From the NCBI GenBank assembly GCA_964036155.1, contig OZ038422.1, forward strand, positions 31,891,201 to 31,955,200: 64,000 nt of DNA. The letters run 5' to 3'. The notes beneath the pieces are model-generated. The model made no database searches and was not told the DNA's origin. It worked only from the letters and a program-made list of their open reading frames with translations. The position numbers and the translations under genes are program-made. Every line of letters starts with the position of its first letter. The stretch's first letter is position 1. Below, piece after piece: positions 25,901 through 39,899 of the stretch. Source of the stretch: Diploscapter coronatus (lineage: Eukaryota > Nematoda > Chromadorea > Rhabditida > Rhabditidae).

Positions 25901-28900
25901 ATATTTCTCGAATAACCTAACTCGTTCATTTTATTTGCTTTTCATTTGCAAATCTGAATCAGTTAGCCTCGCTTCTTCCTCATTTTGTCCCATTCGCCAT
26001 CCATCTTCCGATTCTCTCATTCATCTCCTCTCTCCTCGTTGGTTTCAAGACTAACAGGTTTTCTGATGAGGTTGCAGAGCGTCGTGCCGCCCGTGCACAG
26101 GCCAAGAACAAGGCAGCCTCTGGGACGGGCGCTGCCTCTGCAGGTCTGACCCAGAGCCAGGGCCCGGATGCAGGGCCTCAGGACTCGTCCTCTCCAGCCT
26201 GTGGAATGGCATCGATGGCATCGCTTGCCGGCTGTCGTTCTGGTAGGGCATTGAGGCATTGCATAGGACGCTGTCTCTCCTCTCCTCTTCTTTCCTATTC
26301 CATACTCGTTTCCTTTCCATTCACTCTGCCTGACAACGAGACTATTGGTTGCGCATTCTGATTGAGGAATAGTGATAACGGCTGTGTGATATTGTCAATT
26401 TGAAAAAAAATGGTATGCACGCGATTGTCTTCCATTTTTCCGTTTCAAATTTACAGTAACATAGCTAGCGGCATGCATTCAGTAGTAGTATCGTCGTATC
26501 TCCTCTTCCTTTCCTTTCCTTCCTTCTATCGCTAACCTATCAAATTCAGCTTTTCCATGAGTTGAGCTTTCGTTACTCCATGCCCTTCTAACCCCTATCC
26601 TCTATCCTCCATTTCTTCATTTCCAAACTCTATATAATTTCATTTATTCCATTCACACTGCCTGTCAAACAGCACTTGACTCGATTCTGTGCTGCCTAAT
26701 TTCCACATTCCCATCCATTGCCTTGTAGTCAAATGACCGTTAAGTTGAGTGAGAAAGAGGACAAGATGAGATTTTTACGTGTGAGATAAACTCTATATGT
26801 AAACCAGAAGATTAACCAACCTCAAAGGAACAACACGATTTCAAAATGCAAAATTCATTTCTAAACAAAAATCACAATAATATAACATTGGCTGTGTGGG
26901 GAATATTAATCAACCGTGAACTTATTTGAGAATGCAGTAGAAATGAGAAACTTTTTTGTGCAAATCTTTCAGTGAACTGAATGATCGTGAAGCGACAACA
27001 TTCTGCACAATTGATAGCGATTTTTGCACAGAATTTGAATAATTTCAACAACAATAATTTGCATAGAGATGAATGGTCGAGCCTTGCAATCGATATATTC
27101 AATATTAGTGAACGTGTGTTAGTCGTGTACTTCACAAACAGCACTGTCAAATCGAATATTGCAGATGATAACAATTCCGATCATTTATCTGATGATAGGA
27201 ATACTGCCTAATTTTTTTTTTAAAGAATTGATATCACTGCAATTTCAATTTCAAAATAAACATTTAAATTAATATCCATTCTTAGTAGAGTGTTTGTTAT
27301 TTCAGGCGGAGCCAATCTTCAGGCAGTCGAGGAAGAGACCAAACAGGCACTCATCGGTGAGTCTCGGAATACTCTGCCAGAAAACGAAACATATTTTACG
27401 TGAATTAATCAGTGGTATTCAACTTTGCATCGCCACTGATTATTCTTCGAGAAAATGCTTCGTTATTTTGCAGTAAATTTTTCTTCGATCCTCTGGTCAA
27501 GTGACCTGAACACAGGCAGGATGTTGATGCATATCCTCTCGATTAGACGCTTTCAGTCAAATAGAAGAAAAAATCATACAGTTGAGCAGAAAATATAATT
27601 TTGCAGAACCTCTTCATATAAATTTTGCGCGAAACATAGAAATTTGGAGACTATCAGCGATATTTTGAAAATTTCAACGCAGGTTCAATTGTATGCAAAA
27701 GTATTCAATATGCTTTCATCATCTTTTAGTTTCGCCTTTAGAGCAATTCTAGCTGTTTATGAAATGGCCGTTTGAAAAGTCATCAATTTTCATATGTTAG
27801 AGTGGCCGCAAATCTTATCGTTAGATCGTTTTCTTTTCGATGTTTTACCATATATTTTTCACATGATAGATGATTTCATTTCGTTGTGAAGTCCTTGTAA
27901 ATATTGGGCGAATTTCCCCTGGGATCGATATAATTAACCCTAACCTAAAATCAAAAGCGAAGAATAAGTTGTGGGTTCAAAAGATGAGTATAAGTCACAT
28001 TTTGCAGTCTTTGCTCACGATCAATTGAACATAATTTTTGCGCAAATTCAGTTTTCACGTCACGAGAAAATACGCAGAGAGGCCATAAAAATAGGGAGTG
28101 GAGGCAGACGGAGCAGAAGCTTCATTCTTCTTGCATTTTGCTTTTTCTACTTTATGCAGCATATCGACTCTTGGACGCAGTAAAGGGCTAGGAATACTCT
28201 AGAGAAATGAAGAATTTGGCAAATTGAGAGGGAAAGAGTCACACTAGAAACTCGTCAGAAATTAACCTCCGAAATCCCAAGAAAACAGCAGAATAATTCC
28301 TATTGTCTAAAAATAAATAGTGAAAATATGTGTGCATCGACATTCTGCTTAGTTTATCGAAATGAGAATGATTGAATTATTCCCTTCAGATGGAAAGAGA
28401 GACGGAGCAGCAGCCGTGGAGAAGGCAACGCCCGTGGCAGACGAGGAGAGCGGCAAGAAAGAGCGGTCCGTCCTTCAGGCAAAGCTCACCAGACTCGCCA
28501 TCCAGATCGGATATGCTGGTTTGTCACAGATCTTTTATCTCAATACTAGCTAGAAATAGCTCAAATTTGAAAATAATAAGGTGAAAGTTGTCAACTTCAT
28601 GCATATCATTTATTTTCCTCAAAATGCTCTCCCACTACGATTGATCAAATCATTAGATCTTGAACGTGTAGCATAAAAATGCATAGGTCGACGATAAAAT
28701 TCTCTCAGCTTCTTTATTTCCCCTCCAGAAATTGCTGCTCGTTCGATAATGAGCTCAACATTTGATGGAGAAATGAGATATTCGAGTGTGTCGAGGTACA
28801 AACGGAGAAACGAAAGAGATTTGTCGTCTATTGGAGATTTTTGATGCTGTAATAAAAGGTCTAAAGTTGGCAAGCTTTCATCATGGGAGGGTTCACTTTG

Positions 28901-31900
28901 CTGGAAATGAATGATCAGCAATTTCTTCTAACACACTATATCTTTATTTGTAAGAGGAAATGAAAGGACAATCATGCCATAATACTATTCTCAATACCTA
29001 AGTTCAGGCTCGTTCGTTGCGGGCTGCACAGTGCTCATTCTGGTCATTCGATTCTGCATCAAGAACTATGTCATTAGCGTGAGTTCTCTCCATTCATTTC
29101 TGTATCAAATTGTTTTTCTTCAGAGGGAAGCCTTCTCCCTGGCTGACTTCCGCGAATTTATCAACCACCTGATCATCGGTGTCACTGTGTTGGTCGTGGC
29201 CGTGCCCGAGGGGTTGCCTCTTGCCGTCACTCTTTCACTCGCCTATTCCGTCAAAAAGGTACACATTTATCGAAAAAAAAACAAACGGTTTCCATATTAT
29301 TTCATCCATCATATTTCAGTTAGAATGACAAGAACATGAAGATATTCACAAAAAAAATCAATCTTTTGATTCTTTCCTATTAGATGTATACACACATTCT
29401 GCCTGCTAAAGAGATAAAAATTTTCTCAAGTTGCCACAATTCAGATGATGTTGGACAACAATCTGGTGCGTCACTTGGATGCCTGCGAGACGATGGGCAA
29501 CGCGACCTCGATCTGCTCAGACAAAACGGGCACACTCACCACCAACAGAATGACTGTCGTCCAATCATACATCAATGGACTGCACTTCAAGGAAGTCCCC
29601 AAGGTGCAGGAGCTCGACAAGAACACTCTCGACCTCGTGATCAACTGCATCTCTATCAACAGCAGCTACTCTTCACAGGTTAATTTCATTAATTAAAAAA
29701 TTGAAGATGATAGCAGCATTAAGAGAAATGGCATAAAATATTATTCAATATTGTACGCAGGATTTTCTTCTGTTTACGACGCTACTTTTCAAAATTCCGT
29801 TATTTGTCTTTCTGTAATAAATGTGTATCTCTTGTCGAAACAACGGAAAGAAAGTAAGAAGGAAGAGCGTAAAAATGAAAATGCTCACTTCTAAACGTTT
29901 ACTGAAAAATAACATTTCATTTTCTTCTAAAATCGTTTGCTAATATCTGCCAAATTCCCAAATGTTAATAAGCTCATCAATGTCTAGGTGGTACCAGCCA
30001 AGCAGGCGGGTGAGCAGGCGACTCAACTCGGAAACAAGACCGAGTGCGGTTTGCTTGGATTCGTTCTGGCACTCGGATTCAGTTACCAGGCTGTTCGTGA
30101 CAAGAATCCGGAAGAAACCATTCCAAAGGTAATTCCCATTCTTCTCCTTTTACCATTCATTCATTTATCCCTTTTGCAGGTGTACACCTTCAACTCTGTT
30201 CGAAAGAGCATGTCGACAGTCATTCGGCTGCCGAGTGGAGGATATCGAGTTTTCAGCAAAGGAGCTTCTGAGATCATCACTAAACGGTTTGTTTTCACGA
30301 ATTCTCAAGAATAGTTTTGCCTTTTTCTACGACAATTTTTCCCCAAATTTTAAATCAATGATGATCGTATTCAAATTTTTAACCCCCTGAATTTCAATTT
30401 ATTATTAATAATAATCTTACTGCGGCAATTTCAGCTGCAAGTATTTCCTCGGCCGCAGCGGCAAGTTGGAGGCCTTCTCGCAGAAGGACGCAGAAACTCT
30501 GGTGCGAAATGTGATCGAGCCGATGGCCAGTGACGGACTCAGAACTATCTGTGTCGCTTACAAGGTAGCATTTTTTTTTTAATTTTATGCAACGGCTATG
30601 ATCAGTATCTAATACGTCTTCATTTCATACTCGATGCAATTTCGCAGCCTATTTTTTTTATCCCGCAAGAAGGATAGTATTGCGCATAAAGTTTAGAAAA
30701 CCACGTTTCTTCTTAAGTCGTAATCTGTTTTTAATCGTACTATTGAAAAAATGCAGACCATAATGGTGGACACTTTTCCAGGACTACATTCCCCAAGGCC
30801 AACCTAAAGAGGAGAATCAGATCTACTATTCCGGCGAGCCAAATTGGGACGATGAGGAGAAGATCACTGCAGACATGACTGCCATCGCTATTCTGGGAAT
30901 TCAAGTAAGTAAACAGTGAAGAAGGGTGAATGATAGTCGTGGGAATATAAACGGGAGTCTCTTCCCTTCATTTATCTAATATGCAGAAATCACGTATGAA
31001 CTAAAATCATAGGAAGAGGTAGAAAATTAATTTCTTGAAATGAAGAGAAAACTATGTGTAGCGTTTCTCTCGCTTGTCTTTTATTAGGGTTAAGATTTGC
31101 ATTCATTTGACGTCTAGAGTACGAGAATTGTTTACTAATTATTAATCGACTTCCAGGACCCAGTGCGTCCCGAGGTGCCTGCAGCGATCATCAAGTGCCA
31201 AGAGGCCGGAATCACAGTTCGAATGGTGACTGGAGACAACATCAACACTGCTCGCTCAATCGCCACTTCCTGTGGAATTCTCAAGCCTGGGGAGGACTTC
31301 ATCGCTCTCGAAGGAAAAGACTTCAATGCTAGGTGAGCAGTATGAGCAATGGCAACTGGAGAAAAAAACTTGAATAAAAGCTGTGTTACCAAGGTGTTCT
31401 ATTGGTTGAACATCTATTAATTTATGTTCCTGCTCCTGTTTCACAAAACTAGTGTTTCTATCAAATTTTGCCACGTCATAAGATAAAATAGGCGAATTTG
31501 GCTGTTTCGGCATCTCATTCCTTTTTCTAGGACACTTCAGTGACTTACCATTATTGTATGATTTGAGAATCCGTGATGCGAATGGTGAGGTGTCGCAAGA
31601 CAAACTCGACCAGATCTGGCCGAAGCTGCGAGTTCTGGCCCGTGCTCAGCCATCCGACAAGTACACTCTCGTCAAGGGAATCATCGACTCGCGCATCACC
31701 GACCAGAGGGAAGTCGTCGCTGTGACTGGAGATGGAACCAATGACGGTCCTGCTCTCAAGAAGGCTGATGTCGGATTCGCTATGGTAAGATATTAAGTGC
31801 TGTTTTGAACATATTAGAGCAGAGAATCACTCTTTTCGAGATAAGATAGCGAGTACTTTTTTCCAACCTTTCTCTACTAATTTAAGAGTAATAAATTTCG

Positions 31901-34900
31901 CCTTTATGAACAAATTATTCTTATTTTGTTGTGTGAAAGTCATCATGATTTGTTGTAATTCAACGATTTGTAGGGAATTGCCGGAACGGATGTTGCGAAA
32001 GAGGCCTCTGACATCATCCTGACAGACGACAATTTCACCTCCATCGTCAAGGTATGCAATTCTGCAATTCCTCCCGTTTCTTCAATATCATCTTTCAGGC
32101 AGTAATGTGGGGCAGAAATGTGTACGACTCAATCGCCAAATTCCTGCAATTCCAGCTGACCGTCAATGTGGTCGCTGTGGTCGTTGCCTTCGTCGGCGCC
32201 TGTGCCATTTCCAACACTCCTCTCAAGGTTCGTTCTGTTATGAAATTGATCTTCTATGAAAAATTCATTTAAAAAATCACATTTTCTTCAACAACTTTAT
32301 TAGAGTCGTCATTTTTAATCGAAAAAGATAACGATAAATGCACACTAAAATTTCAAAGTGCAGATTTTAGACATTCACTTATTGTGACGTATAATTTTTT
32401 TTATCAATTTCTTCCAAATCCTAAATGATATTCCTATTTGAATGCCCATATTTATCGTCTTCTCTTGCAGGCAGTGCAAATGCTGTGGGTGAATTTGATC
32501 ATGGACACCCTTGCCTCTCTGGCCCTGGCCACAGAAATGCCCACAGAGGAATTGCTGAAGAGGAAGCCTTACGGCAGGACGAGTCCCCTCATCTCTAGGA
32601 CCATGTGCAAGAATATCCTCGGGCATGCTTTATACCAGCTCACTGTTCTCTTCGTTCTCGTATTCTTTGGTATGTATTTCTTCTAGTTTTGAAGAAAATC
32701 GGATTTCAAAGTCTTACAACTAAAATCACGCCTTATAACACAACGTTCTTAAATTTTCCTAGCCCCGAACTACTATTGTGATTGTGAAAAGTCACGAGTC
32801 TGAACAACGTATAACATTGAATATTTTCATCAGAGAATCTTACATTTCATCATTCACTGCTTATTCTATTGACAGATCTAGGCAGGGCTTAAGCCAGATA
32901 GTTTAAGCGTGCTTCTTTAAGTAAAAATATTCTGCAAAAGTCTTATTGCGGAGACAATCTCCTATAGTTTTTCGTTTTGGCTGAAAGTCTGCCTAGAGCT
33001 CTTTATTGATATTTTGTTCCTTTTCTACATTTTTAAATATACTCGTCTGCTCAGGTGACGCGATCTTCGGAGTGCCTGACGGCTCGCAGCTGAAGATCGG
33101 CCAGCCGCCCAGCGTCCACTTCACGATCGTCTTCAACACGTTCGTCATGATGACTCTCTTCAATGAAATAAATGCTAGGAAGATTCACGGAGAACGTAAC
33201 ATCTTCAAGGCAAGTCATTTCATGAAAGCAATCAATTCGTTGGTAAATTTACGATTTCGACACTAGAAGTGATGATTAATGCTAATGTTATAATAATGGA
33301 GTCAAAGTCCGGTTTCGATCAGAAAGTTATTCCTGCTTTTTTGAATTTGTAGATATCTCATTCATTCCAGCAAAAACTACGAAAATAATGAGATTTTGGA
33401 AAGTTCACCCAATTTTATTTTTACTAGCGCTATTTTGCTTCAAAAATAAGTGACTTTCTAAGAAACAGTCGACATGTTGAGAAAATTAAATTTAAAAAAA
33501 GTCCAAGTATTTTTCTAACTAATGGCTTTTGATTGCAGGGTCTGTTCTCGAACCCGATCTTCTACGTGATTTGGATCTTCACGTTCATCTCGCAAATCAT
33601 CATTGTGCAGTACGGAGGCAGGTGGTTCCAGACACAGGCGCTCGACGTTGAGCAGTGGCTCTGGTGCCTGGCCTTCGGAGTCGGAACTCTCCTTTGGGGA
33701 CAGGTCAGCATATTTTCATGAATTAGCTATGGTATTACTTTGCTAAGAGTGGATGGGTGAAAGTGAAAATGAACTTTTTCTTCGGAATAAAGACGAAATT
33801 TCGGTTATTCCTGTTTGTGAAGACATAAAACATCCAGTTTATCTACCATAATTTGATTATTTAATTATCCTTGAGAGAATTGACTTTGATAATGAAGCGC
33901 GCATGGATGATCTTCAAAAAAATCATTTTTATTATGAATGTGGCAGTTCAAGTTTTACTTCAATTGTATTCTCATTTAACAACATGTATCCCTAATTTTT
34001 CAATTCCGAGCCATTCCTAGTAATAATATCCTATGTGTTGGATTTCAGATTGTCACCACGATTCCCACAGGCAGTTTGCCGCAGAACATGACCATCGGCA
34101 GTGGAGAGGCGCCCGCGAACGACCCGCTCATGCCCGACTACGATAATGCGGACACACACGAGAAGAGGAGCGGACAGATTCTGTGGGTGCGCGGTCTGAC
34201 TCGACTCCAGACTCAGGTACGTCCCTCGCATTCACTTTCCTGTCCTCCTTTGTCTAATCATTCAGACCAGATCGAGAGCGTTACCGCTTCTCGATGCGCA
34301 CTTTTTATGTCGAGAGATTTCCCTTCTCACACATTTATCCAATTGCACAGTCCTTGCAGAGAATTGCAAGACACGCAACGCGATACGCATCCCATCAAGC
34401 AGCATTTGGTTGAGATTGCTAAATTTACGCAAATCTCTGAATTCAATTCAATCACTTTCTAATTTATTATATATATGTCAGATCGAGGGAAAGCACATGG
34501 TGTGCTCTAATCAACCGACCAGTCAATTATATTCTAATCGCGCTTGAATAATCGCATTAATCTGAGGAAACTGCCTTGGCCACTTGCTCGCCTTGCCATC
34601 CTGAGGCAATGCATAACATCGAGAATCGAGCAATCAAGCAATTGAGCAATCGACTTCTCTCGCTCCATACAACAATTCCGCTTTTCTGCTGCTTCATTGC
34701 ATTCTGCCTTCCAATCGCGAGCCTCTACTTTCAGTCCTCGATTTATGTTTTCACCTAACAATTTGCTCATTCCGCATTCAGCTATGCTTCCAATCATTTC
34801 GATTCTTTTATCGTCTTTTCGCTCTTGTCATGTCCTTCATTCAGCTTCTATTCAGTTCATTCACCCCCTCATATTCTCAGTTCAGCTATTCTAATCCCTT

Positions 34901-37900
34901 CTTTTGGAACTGGCGTAGTGACGTAATGATGAAACGCATAGCCAACTAGGGAGCCACTTTGTTTCTCGCGGGTTTTTGTTAAAAGACATATACCGTATGT
35001 CTTTTATCAAAAGCCCGGGGGAGGAAAGAGTGATCTCTTAGTAAGAACAATTCCAAGATAGGGCTGAATAGTAAGTGAATATATCGTTTCTTCATTCTAT
35101 CATTCTGTCAACCCAAAACCTTCATCATCTGAGCCTCAGCGTTCCACTTACCCTTCCCTCCCTTCTCCTGCTCTCCATCCGCCGTCTTCTCCCTGCTTTC
35201 TTTCTGCTATCAGTTAACCATCAGCCAATCACGACAGAAATGAGCGAATTGGCGGGAAAGCAGCGGCTGTCTGAAGGTGTTTCTCCGATCTGATGAAGCG
35301 ATCTTTCTGCAGCCCTGCAGCAGCAGCAGACAGCTCTTCTCTTCGAACGGCTTGCGATCACATAATTTGCAAGACAAGTGAATTCGGCATCAAATTACAG
35401 TATTTCTGCAAATGATGCAGTCCTCATCTGTTTTGCAAAGTGATGATATCAATTTCTTTGTTTTGGAAGTCAATCTCCATGGCGGGGTGTGGCAATGCAT
35501 AAAAGAACAATAACTACCAGAAGCAGGAGTTGAAATCAAACGAGTTGTAGTTGTGCAGAACACAGCTTCATTCACAACACCCAGTCTTTCTTTATCGAGT
35601 AATCAATCAATCAGTATCATCTCGTCATCTCGTTTTCTAGGTTATCTAATTCTTGTCCTCGTACTCACTCCGTCTCGAGTCCCGTGTCTCGACGTCTCAT
35701 GTTCCCCTCAGCTTTTGTCTCTTCTCTATTCTCTATCATTTCCTTTCCATTTTTGCGATGCTTCGTCATTTTCCTTCATTTTCATTTCATGTCCAATGCC
35801 TTTGCCTCTAGATAATCTAGCTACTGACCGCTGCTTTTGAATTGAGCGCGCCCTCTCCTGCTGCCACTTGTTGCTCTTAGCCCCTTTGCAAGGAGCATAG
35901 AAGAGCTTTGCTGTGTGCATTCTGCATTCATTCATGCATTTATGCATTCATTGCATTGCTTAGTCCGTCAGTGTCATTCTTACAGGTAATCCACTCGCGT
36001 TTCGCTTCGCTACTTGCCATAGAAAAATAGTCACTCACATTCTGTCGGAATGGCCTTATAATCGTTGTAAATCAATTATGTTGTTTTCGATTTGCAATGC
36101 ATAAAATCGATCCTGAAGACTGATTGGTTCTATGCTGAGTTAGCTGAATAGCAGAAAGACGATCACAACGCCGGTAGAATTGTCTTAATTTATGTGAAAA
36201 TTGTGTTGTGCCTACATTGACGAGGCTATATTCAACATCACAATCAGGAGTCTACTTAATTTACAAAAGCATGCAATCGTCATAATCGTGGTAGTGTCAA
36301 CCAAACTCAACATTCGTCGTCATCATTCTCCTGCAGAACCTCTTCTTTTCTTGCCTTTCCGTAGCCCTTTTCATCCGTCAATTTGGATGCATCTAGCAAT
36401 TTTCCTACGATTTTGACCGTGTGTTATTTTCTGTGTATGCGTGTGGCAATGAATTCATTTGGTATCTTCGATAATCGATAAGCGTAAATCGCGATATGAA
36501 AAAAGAAAAGAGATGAGACAAGATGTGACAAAACAACAAATCTGGTGTGCAGATGAGCAGTGCTTCTTGAATGGAACGAATTAGGAAAAGGAAAGCAACG
36601 GAATGCTAATTGAGAATTGCGAATTGTGACTGTAGTGACTCTCTGCAGTCCATATTCCAATGAAGGGAGGCAAGCGGAGTCGGGAGCATATAGTGCAGAA
36701 CAATCTGGGATTTTACCTGATTTTAATGGGTTCACTTTTTTGATATCGTGTCGAAGTTACGTTATTTTGCACGCAAATTTTTGACATGATCTCAAGAACA
36801 TGGACACACCATTATTCTCAAAGCGAATCTTGACAGCCAATTTCCCAGACTGTTTTGCATTGTTGAACCATTTCATTCACGAACTAGATTTTCATTTAAC
36901 GAATAGCTCAATCGTTTACCTTGTGTGGCTTACATTTTCCTTCATTACCCCAAACTCACAAATCACTCACAATCAGCAATCCTTTCTGCTAATCATAAAC
37001 TTTCCTTCAAATCGCGTATCCAATTTCTGAATTGCGTTAAATATCATTTCGTTATCATCTAGTGTCTATCTTTCGTAGATATTGTGCTTGATTTAGTCGC
37101 TCTCTCCTTCTACGATCTCTTAATTTCTCTCTGGAAGATGGATAATTTTCTGAAAAAATTATCCTGCTTCTTTGCTCTAATTCATTCCGACTAACACGTT
37201 TGTATCGCATTTCTATCTTCCCTGAATAATATTGATTTCATATCCTGAAAAGAGAATAACATGATTAATAAGGATAATTAGACCTTTCTAACAGTCCAGA
37301 TTGGCTGTGCCTCCTTCATTCGGAGTCACTCACTCCTCAGTCAATCGGTCAATAACTCACAGCTCCCTCCGCTTGCCTTGCCACCCCTCGTCCCGACTTG
37401 ATTTCTTTACTTACAAACCACGAGTTGCATTCCGTCCGAAGTTCAATCAAGAAGCAGCTCTGTATCTGCAGGGTTGTTGAGTAGCATCGAATCATCAGCG
37501 CGGAAGTCGTTTTCTTCAGACAGTCGACTGTTTTCTTGCCTATTTCGTGTGCTATTTCATTCGTTTTTCCATAGATCATTTTATGAATTCTTCAAATTTC
37601 AGTTACGAGTTGTGAAGGCGTTCCGATCCTCGCTGGAAGAATTCGACGAACGCCGCAGCATCGCCTCGACGCACTCAGTGCAGTCGATGCGTGGTTGGTC
37701 CCGCATCGCGTCTGCAGGCGCAGTCGATCCTCGCTCCAACATAGCAGCCATTTCTCATCGGACCTCTCCTCAGCCTTACCCCTACTACCACCATCAACAG
37801 CCTCGAACGCCCTCGCCTCAACCAGCTATTGTGGTCGAGAATGGTGGATCGGCTGCTCATGCCAAATCTTCACCAAAAATTGAAAAAGTGCCCTTGGTGC

Positions 37901-38385
37901 AAAAATGGTGAGTTCTTCTTGATGAACAATATCTCGTAGGAAGTACGTTTGCCAAATTGGAGGAATTCATCCGAAAAAATTAAGATATTATGGAGTAGTA
38001 GAAAATCAGTTTATTTCGTTTTTCTTTACATTAAATATCATTTCAAGATATAGGCGAGTTATTAAGATTTCGTAAGTTATTTGAAATTTTCAACTATCAC
38101 GGAGGCTAAAGAATGAAAACGTTTCATTCTTTATTTGTTGTTTATTCTTTGTCAAAGCACAAAGAATGCCAACTCCTAAGCTCTAATGATTGGAGATTTC
38201 ATAGAATCTATTTAATCTCGATGGTTTAAATGGAACTTTAGCGAGTGTCCTCCCTATATTACTTGACCGATTGGATATTATTTGTGGATAAAGATTACAG
38301 GTCTCCCGATACAAATTCGTCGTACTCTCAGCGGATCGGCAAGAGTATGTCCTTGGATACGCCAGTCAGCATCGCTCACGTGTAG
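19947..38385 (+). CDS. mca-3: Plasma-membrane calcium-transporting ATPase (PMCA), 29 exons
   Basis: This gene encodes a P2B-type calcium pump that expels cytosolic calcium using ATP and is activated by calmodulin. Coding starts at ATG 19977. Exons: 19947-20032, 20663-20748, 21061-21173, 23128-23209, 24113-24186, 24646-24694, 24913-25026, 25186-25340, 25588-25696, 26078-26242, 27306-27356, 28390-28518, 29008-29078, 29124-29258, 29445-29678, 29988-30128, 30180-30286, 30435-30564, 30782-30904, 31157-31332, 31568-31784, 31974-32051, 32099-32227, 32471-32669, 33055-33209, 33539-33703, 34049-34216, 37603-37907, 38301-38385. The frame stays open for 1266 residues. Motifs: TGES 215-218 (actuator), PEGLP 446-450 (TM4), DKTGTLT 489-495 with phospho-acceptor Asp489, KGAS 615-618, TGDN 733-736, GDGTNDGP 821-828. 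The calmodulin-binding segment begins [15 protein letters not shown] (1123-1137) and continues [11 protein letters not shown]. Intron 25 is GC-AG. The symbol is by resemblance; mca paralogues were not separated. The reading frame is open upstream of the ATG as far as the acceptor, so an N-terminal extension is possible. Confidence 0.96.
26078..26242 (+). CDS. mca-3: PMCA exon 10, candidate cassette exon (Ala/Gly/Ser-rich loop)
   Basis: This exon encodes 55 residues in the cytosolic loop before TM3, the position called splice site A in vertebrate PMCAs. It begins with a basic stretch ([14 protein letters not shown]) and continues with low-complexity Ala, Gly, Ser, Gln and Pro. Both ends are phase 1 and the length is 165, so it can be skipped with the frame intact. 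An internal donor-like site lies at about 26140. Confidence 0.75.
33210..33538 (+). other. GC-AG intron in the PMCA gene
   Basis: The exon before this intron ends AAG and the intron starts GCAAGT instead of GT. Frame and protein similarity ([13 protein letters not shown] followed by [12 protein letters not shown]) fix the junction precisely, and no usable GT donor keeps phase 0. Apart from the second base the donor is a perfect match to consensus, as is usual for natural GC donors. Confidence 0.85.
34967..35019. repeat. Near-perfect inverted repeat (hairpin) in PMCA intron 27
   Basis: Two arms of about 24 bases around a very short centre (near 34991-34995) are inverted copies with three differences. 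The conserved arm core is TAAAAGACATA. The outer part is GC-rich (CGGG paired with CCCG). As RNA, one of the differences is a U-G pair. The loop is too short for a normal miRNA precursor. Its function is unknown. Confidence 0.7.
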
Positions 38386-39861
38386 ATAGAATTACGAATT
38401 CAATTATTCAGTGATGATTTTTACTTTGATTTTATTTGATGTTCATCACCTCTTCCTCTATTTCTGTCTATCTCTTTATATTTATTAATCTTGCCATATT
38501 ATTTCTTTTTACTTCTTCAAAATAAGCTATTTAAGAATATTTGATTACTTTTTTCTAGACTTTTGTTGCAGAAACATTGCCTTGAAAGTCATTTGGGATA
38601 AAATTCTGCGATTCCCTCGATAGCCGTCATAAATTAATCGATAATTTATGAGCATTGTTTTGAGATTGAACAAGAAGAGAATTTACGCCAAGCTTTCTTA
38701 GTGTATCAAAGCTAGTTCTAGTGTTGCATCAAACTCATCTATTTTCACTTGAACTGTATCATGCATTTTTTAGTTTATAGTAATTTTCTTGTGAAATGTT
38801 CAATTGCTTATTAGGTTTACAGGATATTTTATCTGGCGCTTACTGAGAAATTTGAAATCGTCGTTGAACATATTTCCCAATGGGCACCACATTTTTTCCA
38901 CTTGGCTATATTAGGAGATATTTATTGAATTATTCAATTTTTGGAAAAGCTCATTCTCCTAGACATTTTTAAAGTTTTCTTACTGAAGCTGCCAGAATCG
39001 CGATTACATTATTTTAGCAAATTATCTAGAAGATAGACTAACTTGTTTATTTTTTCCGGTGAGTTCTCTAGCCTATTTTTAAATTTCGTTATTATGACTT
39101 ATTTTACCGACTGAAAATGTATCGTTTACTTATTTCAAATGGTAAACTTTCTGAAAAAACATTACAGGTAGCAAATTAAATTTATTCTTGCGATATTTTT
39201 ATTCTAGTATTAGAGAAATTTCGAAAATGATTAATTTCTTCAAGTTTAAAAATGAATAATTTGACACTTCTTCCTCAAACTTTGTGATTTTGTAAATTAT
39301 TTCTACATGAAAAATTTGATAGGATTTTTGAAAAACGCAAAGTTTGGTTATCGTAAATTTAGATTTCTAGTTGAATATAATTTATGCGAAATTTTTAATC
39401 TTTATGTATGTTCTAAAGATTATATTAATTATATATTAAATTTTGAATAAATTATAAAATTCTGACTTCTTTGACATAAAAATTAACAAAAGCGATTATC
39501 GAAGATACTAATTTTATAGGTGTAGAAATAGGGAATGTCCGTAACTAATCATAAATGGCAAGATTACCACAAAATCGTGCAGATTTGGATTTCTAGAGGC
39601 AAGAACATTAGGCAAAACACCCTGTTGTTTAGCAGCACTTTCACAATTCCCTTCAATAGATTCATAGAACTCTACCCCATTTTTAAACGTTTTTGCACAA
39701 TTTACCTTTATTATATCGATCAAATTAAGTGACAGTTCGTGTGTTAAAAAGCGCCGTTGCGAGAAATGCGCGTCACGACTATGCTCAAAGAAGGTGGCTA
39801 GAGTGCAGAGAAAGAGAATCAGCAGGGGACAGTGGAAGAGAGTGAGTACGCAATTTCCTTT

Positions 39862-39864
<3 letters not shown>

Positions 39865-39896
<32 letters not shown>
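39865..39896. repeat. (TC)16 microsatellite
   Basis: Thirty-two bases of perfect TC repeat. On the minus strand it reads as an Arg-Glu repeat open frame, which is an artefact. Confidence 0.97.
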
Positions 39897-39899
<3 letters not shown>

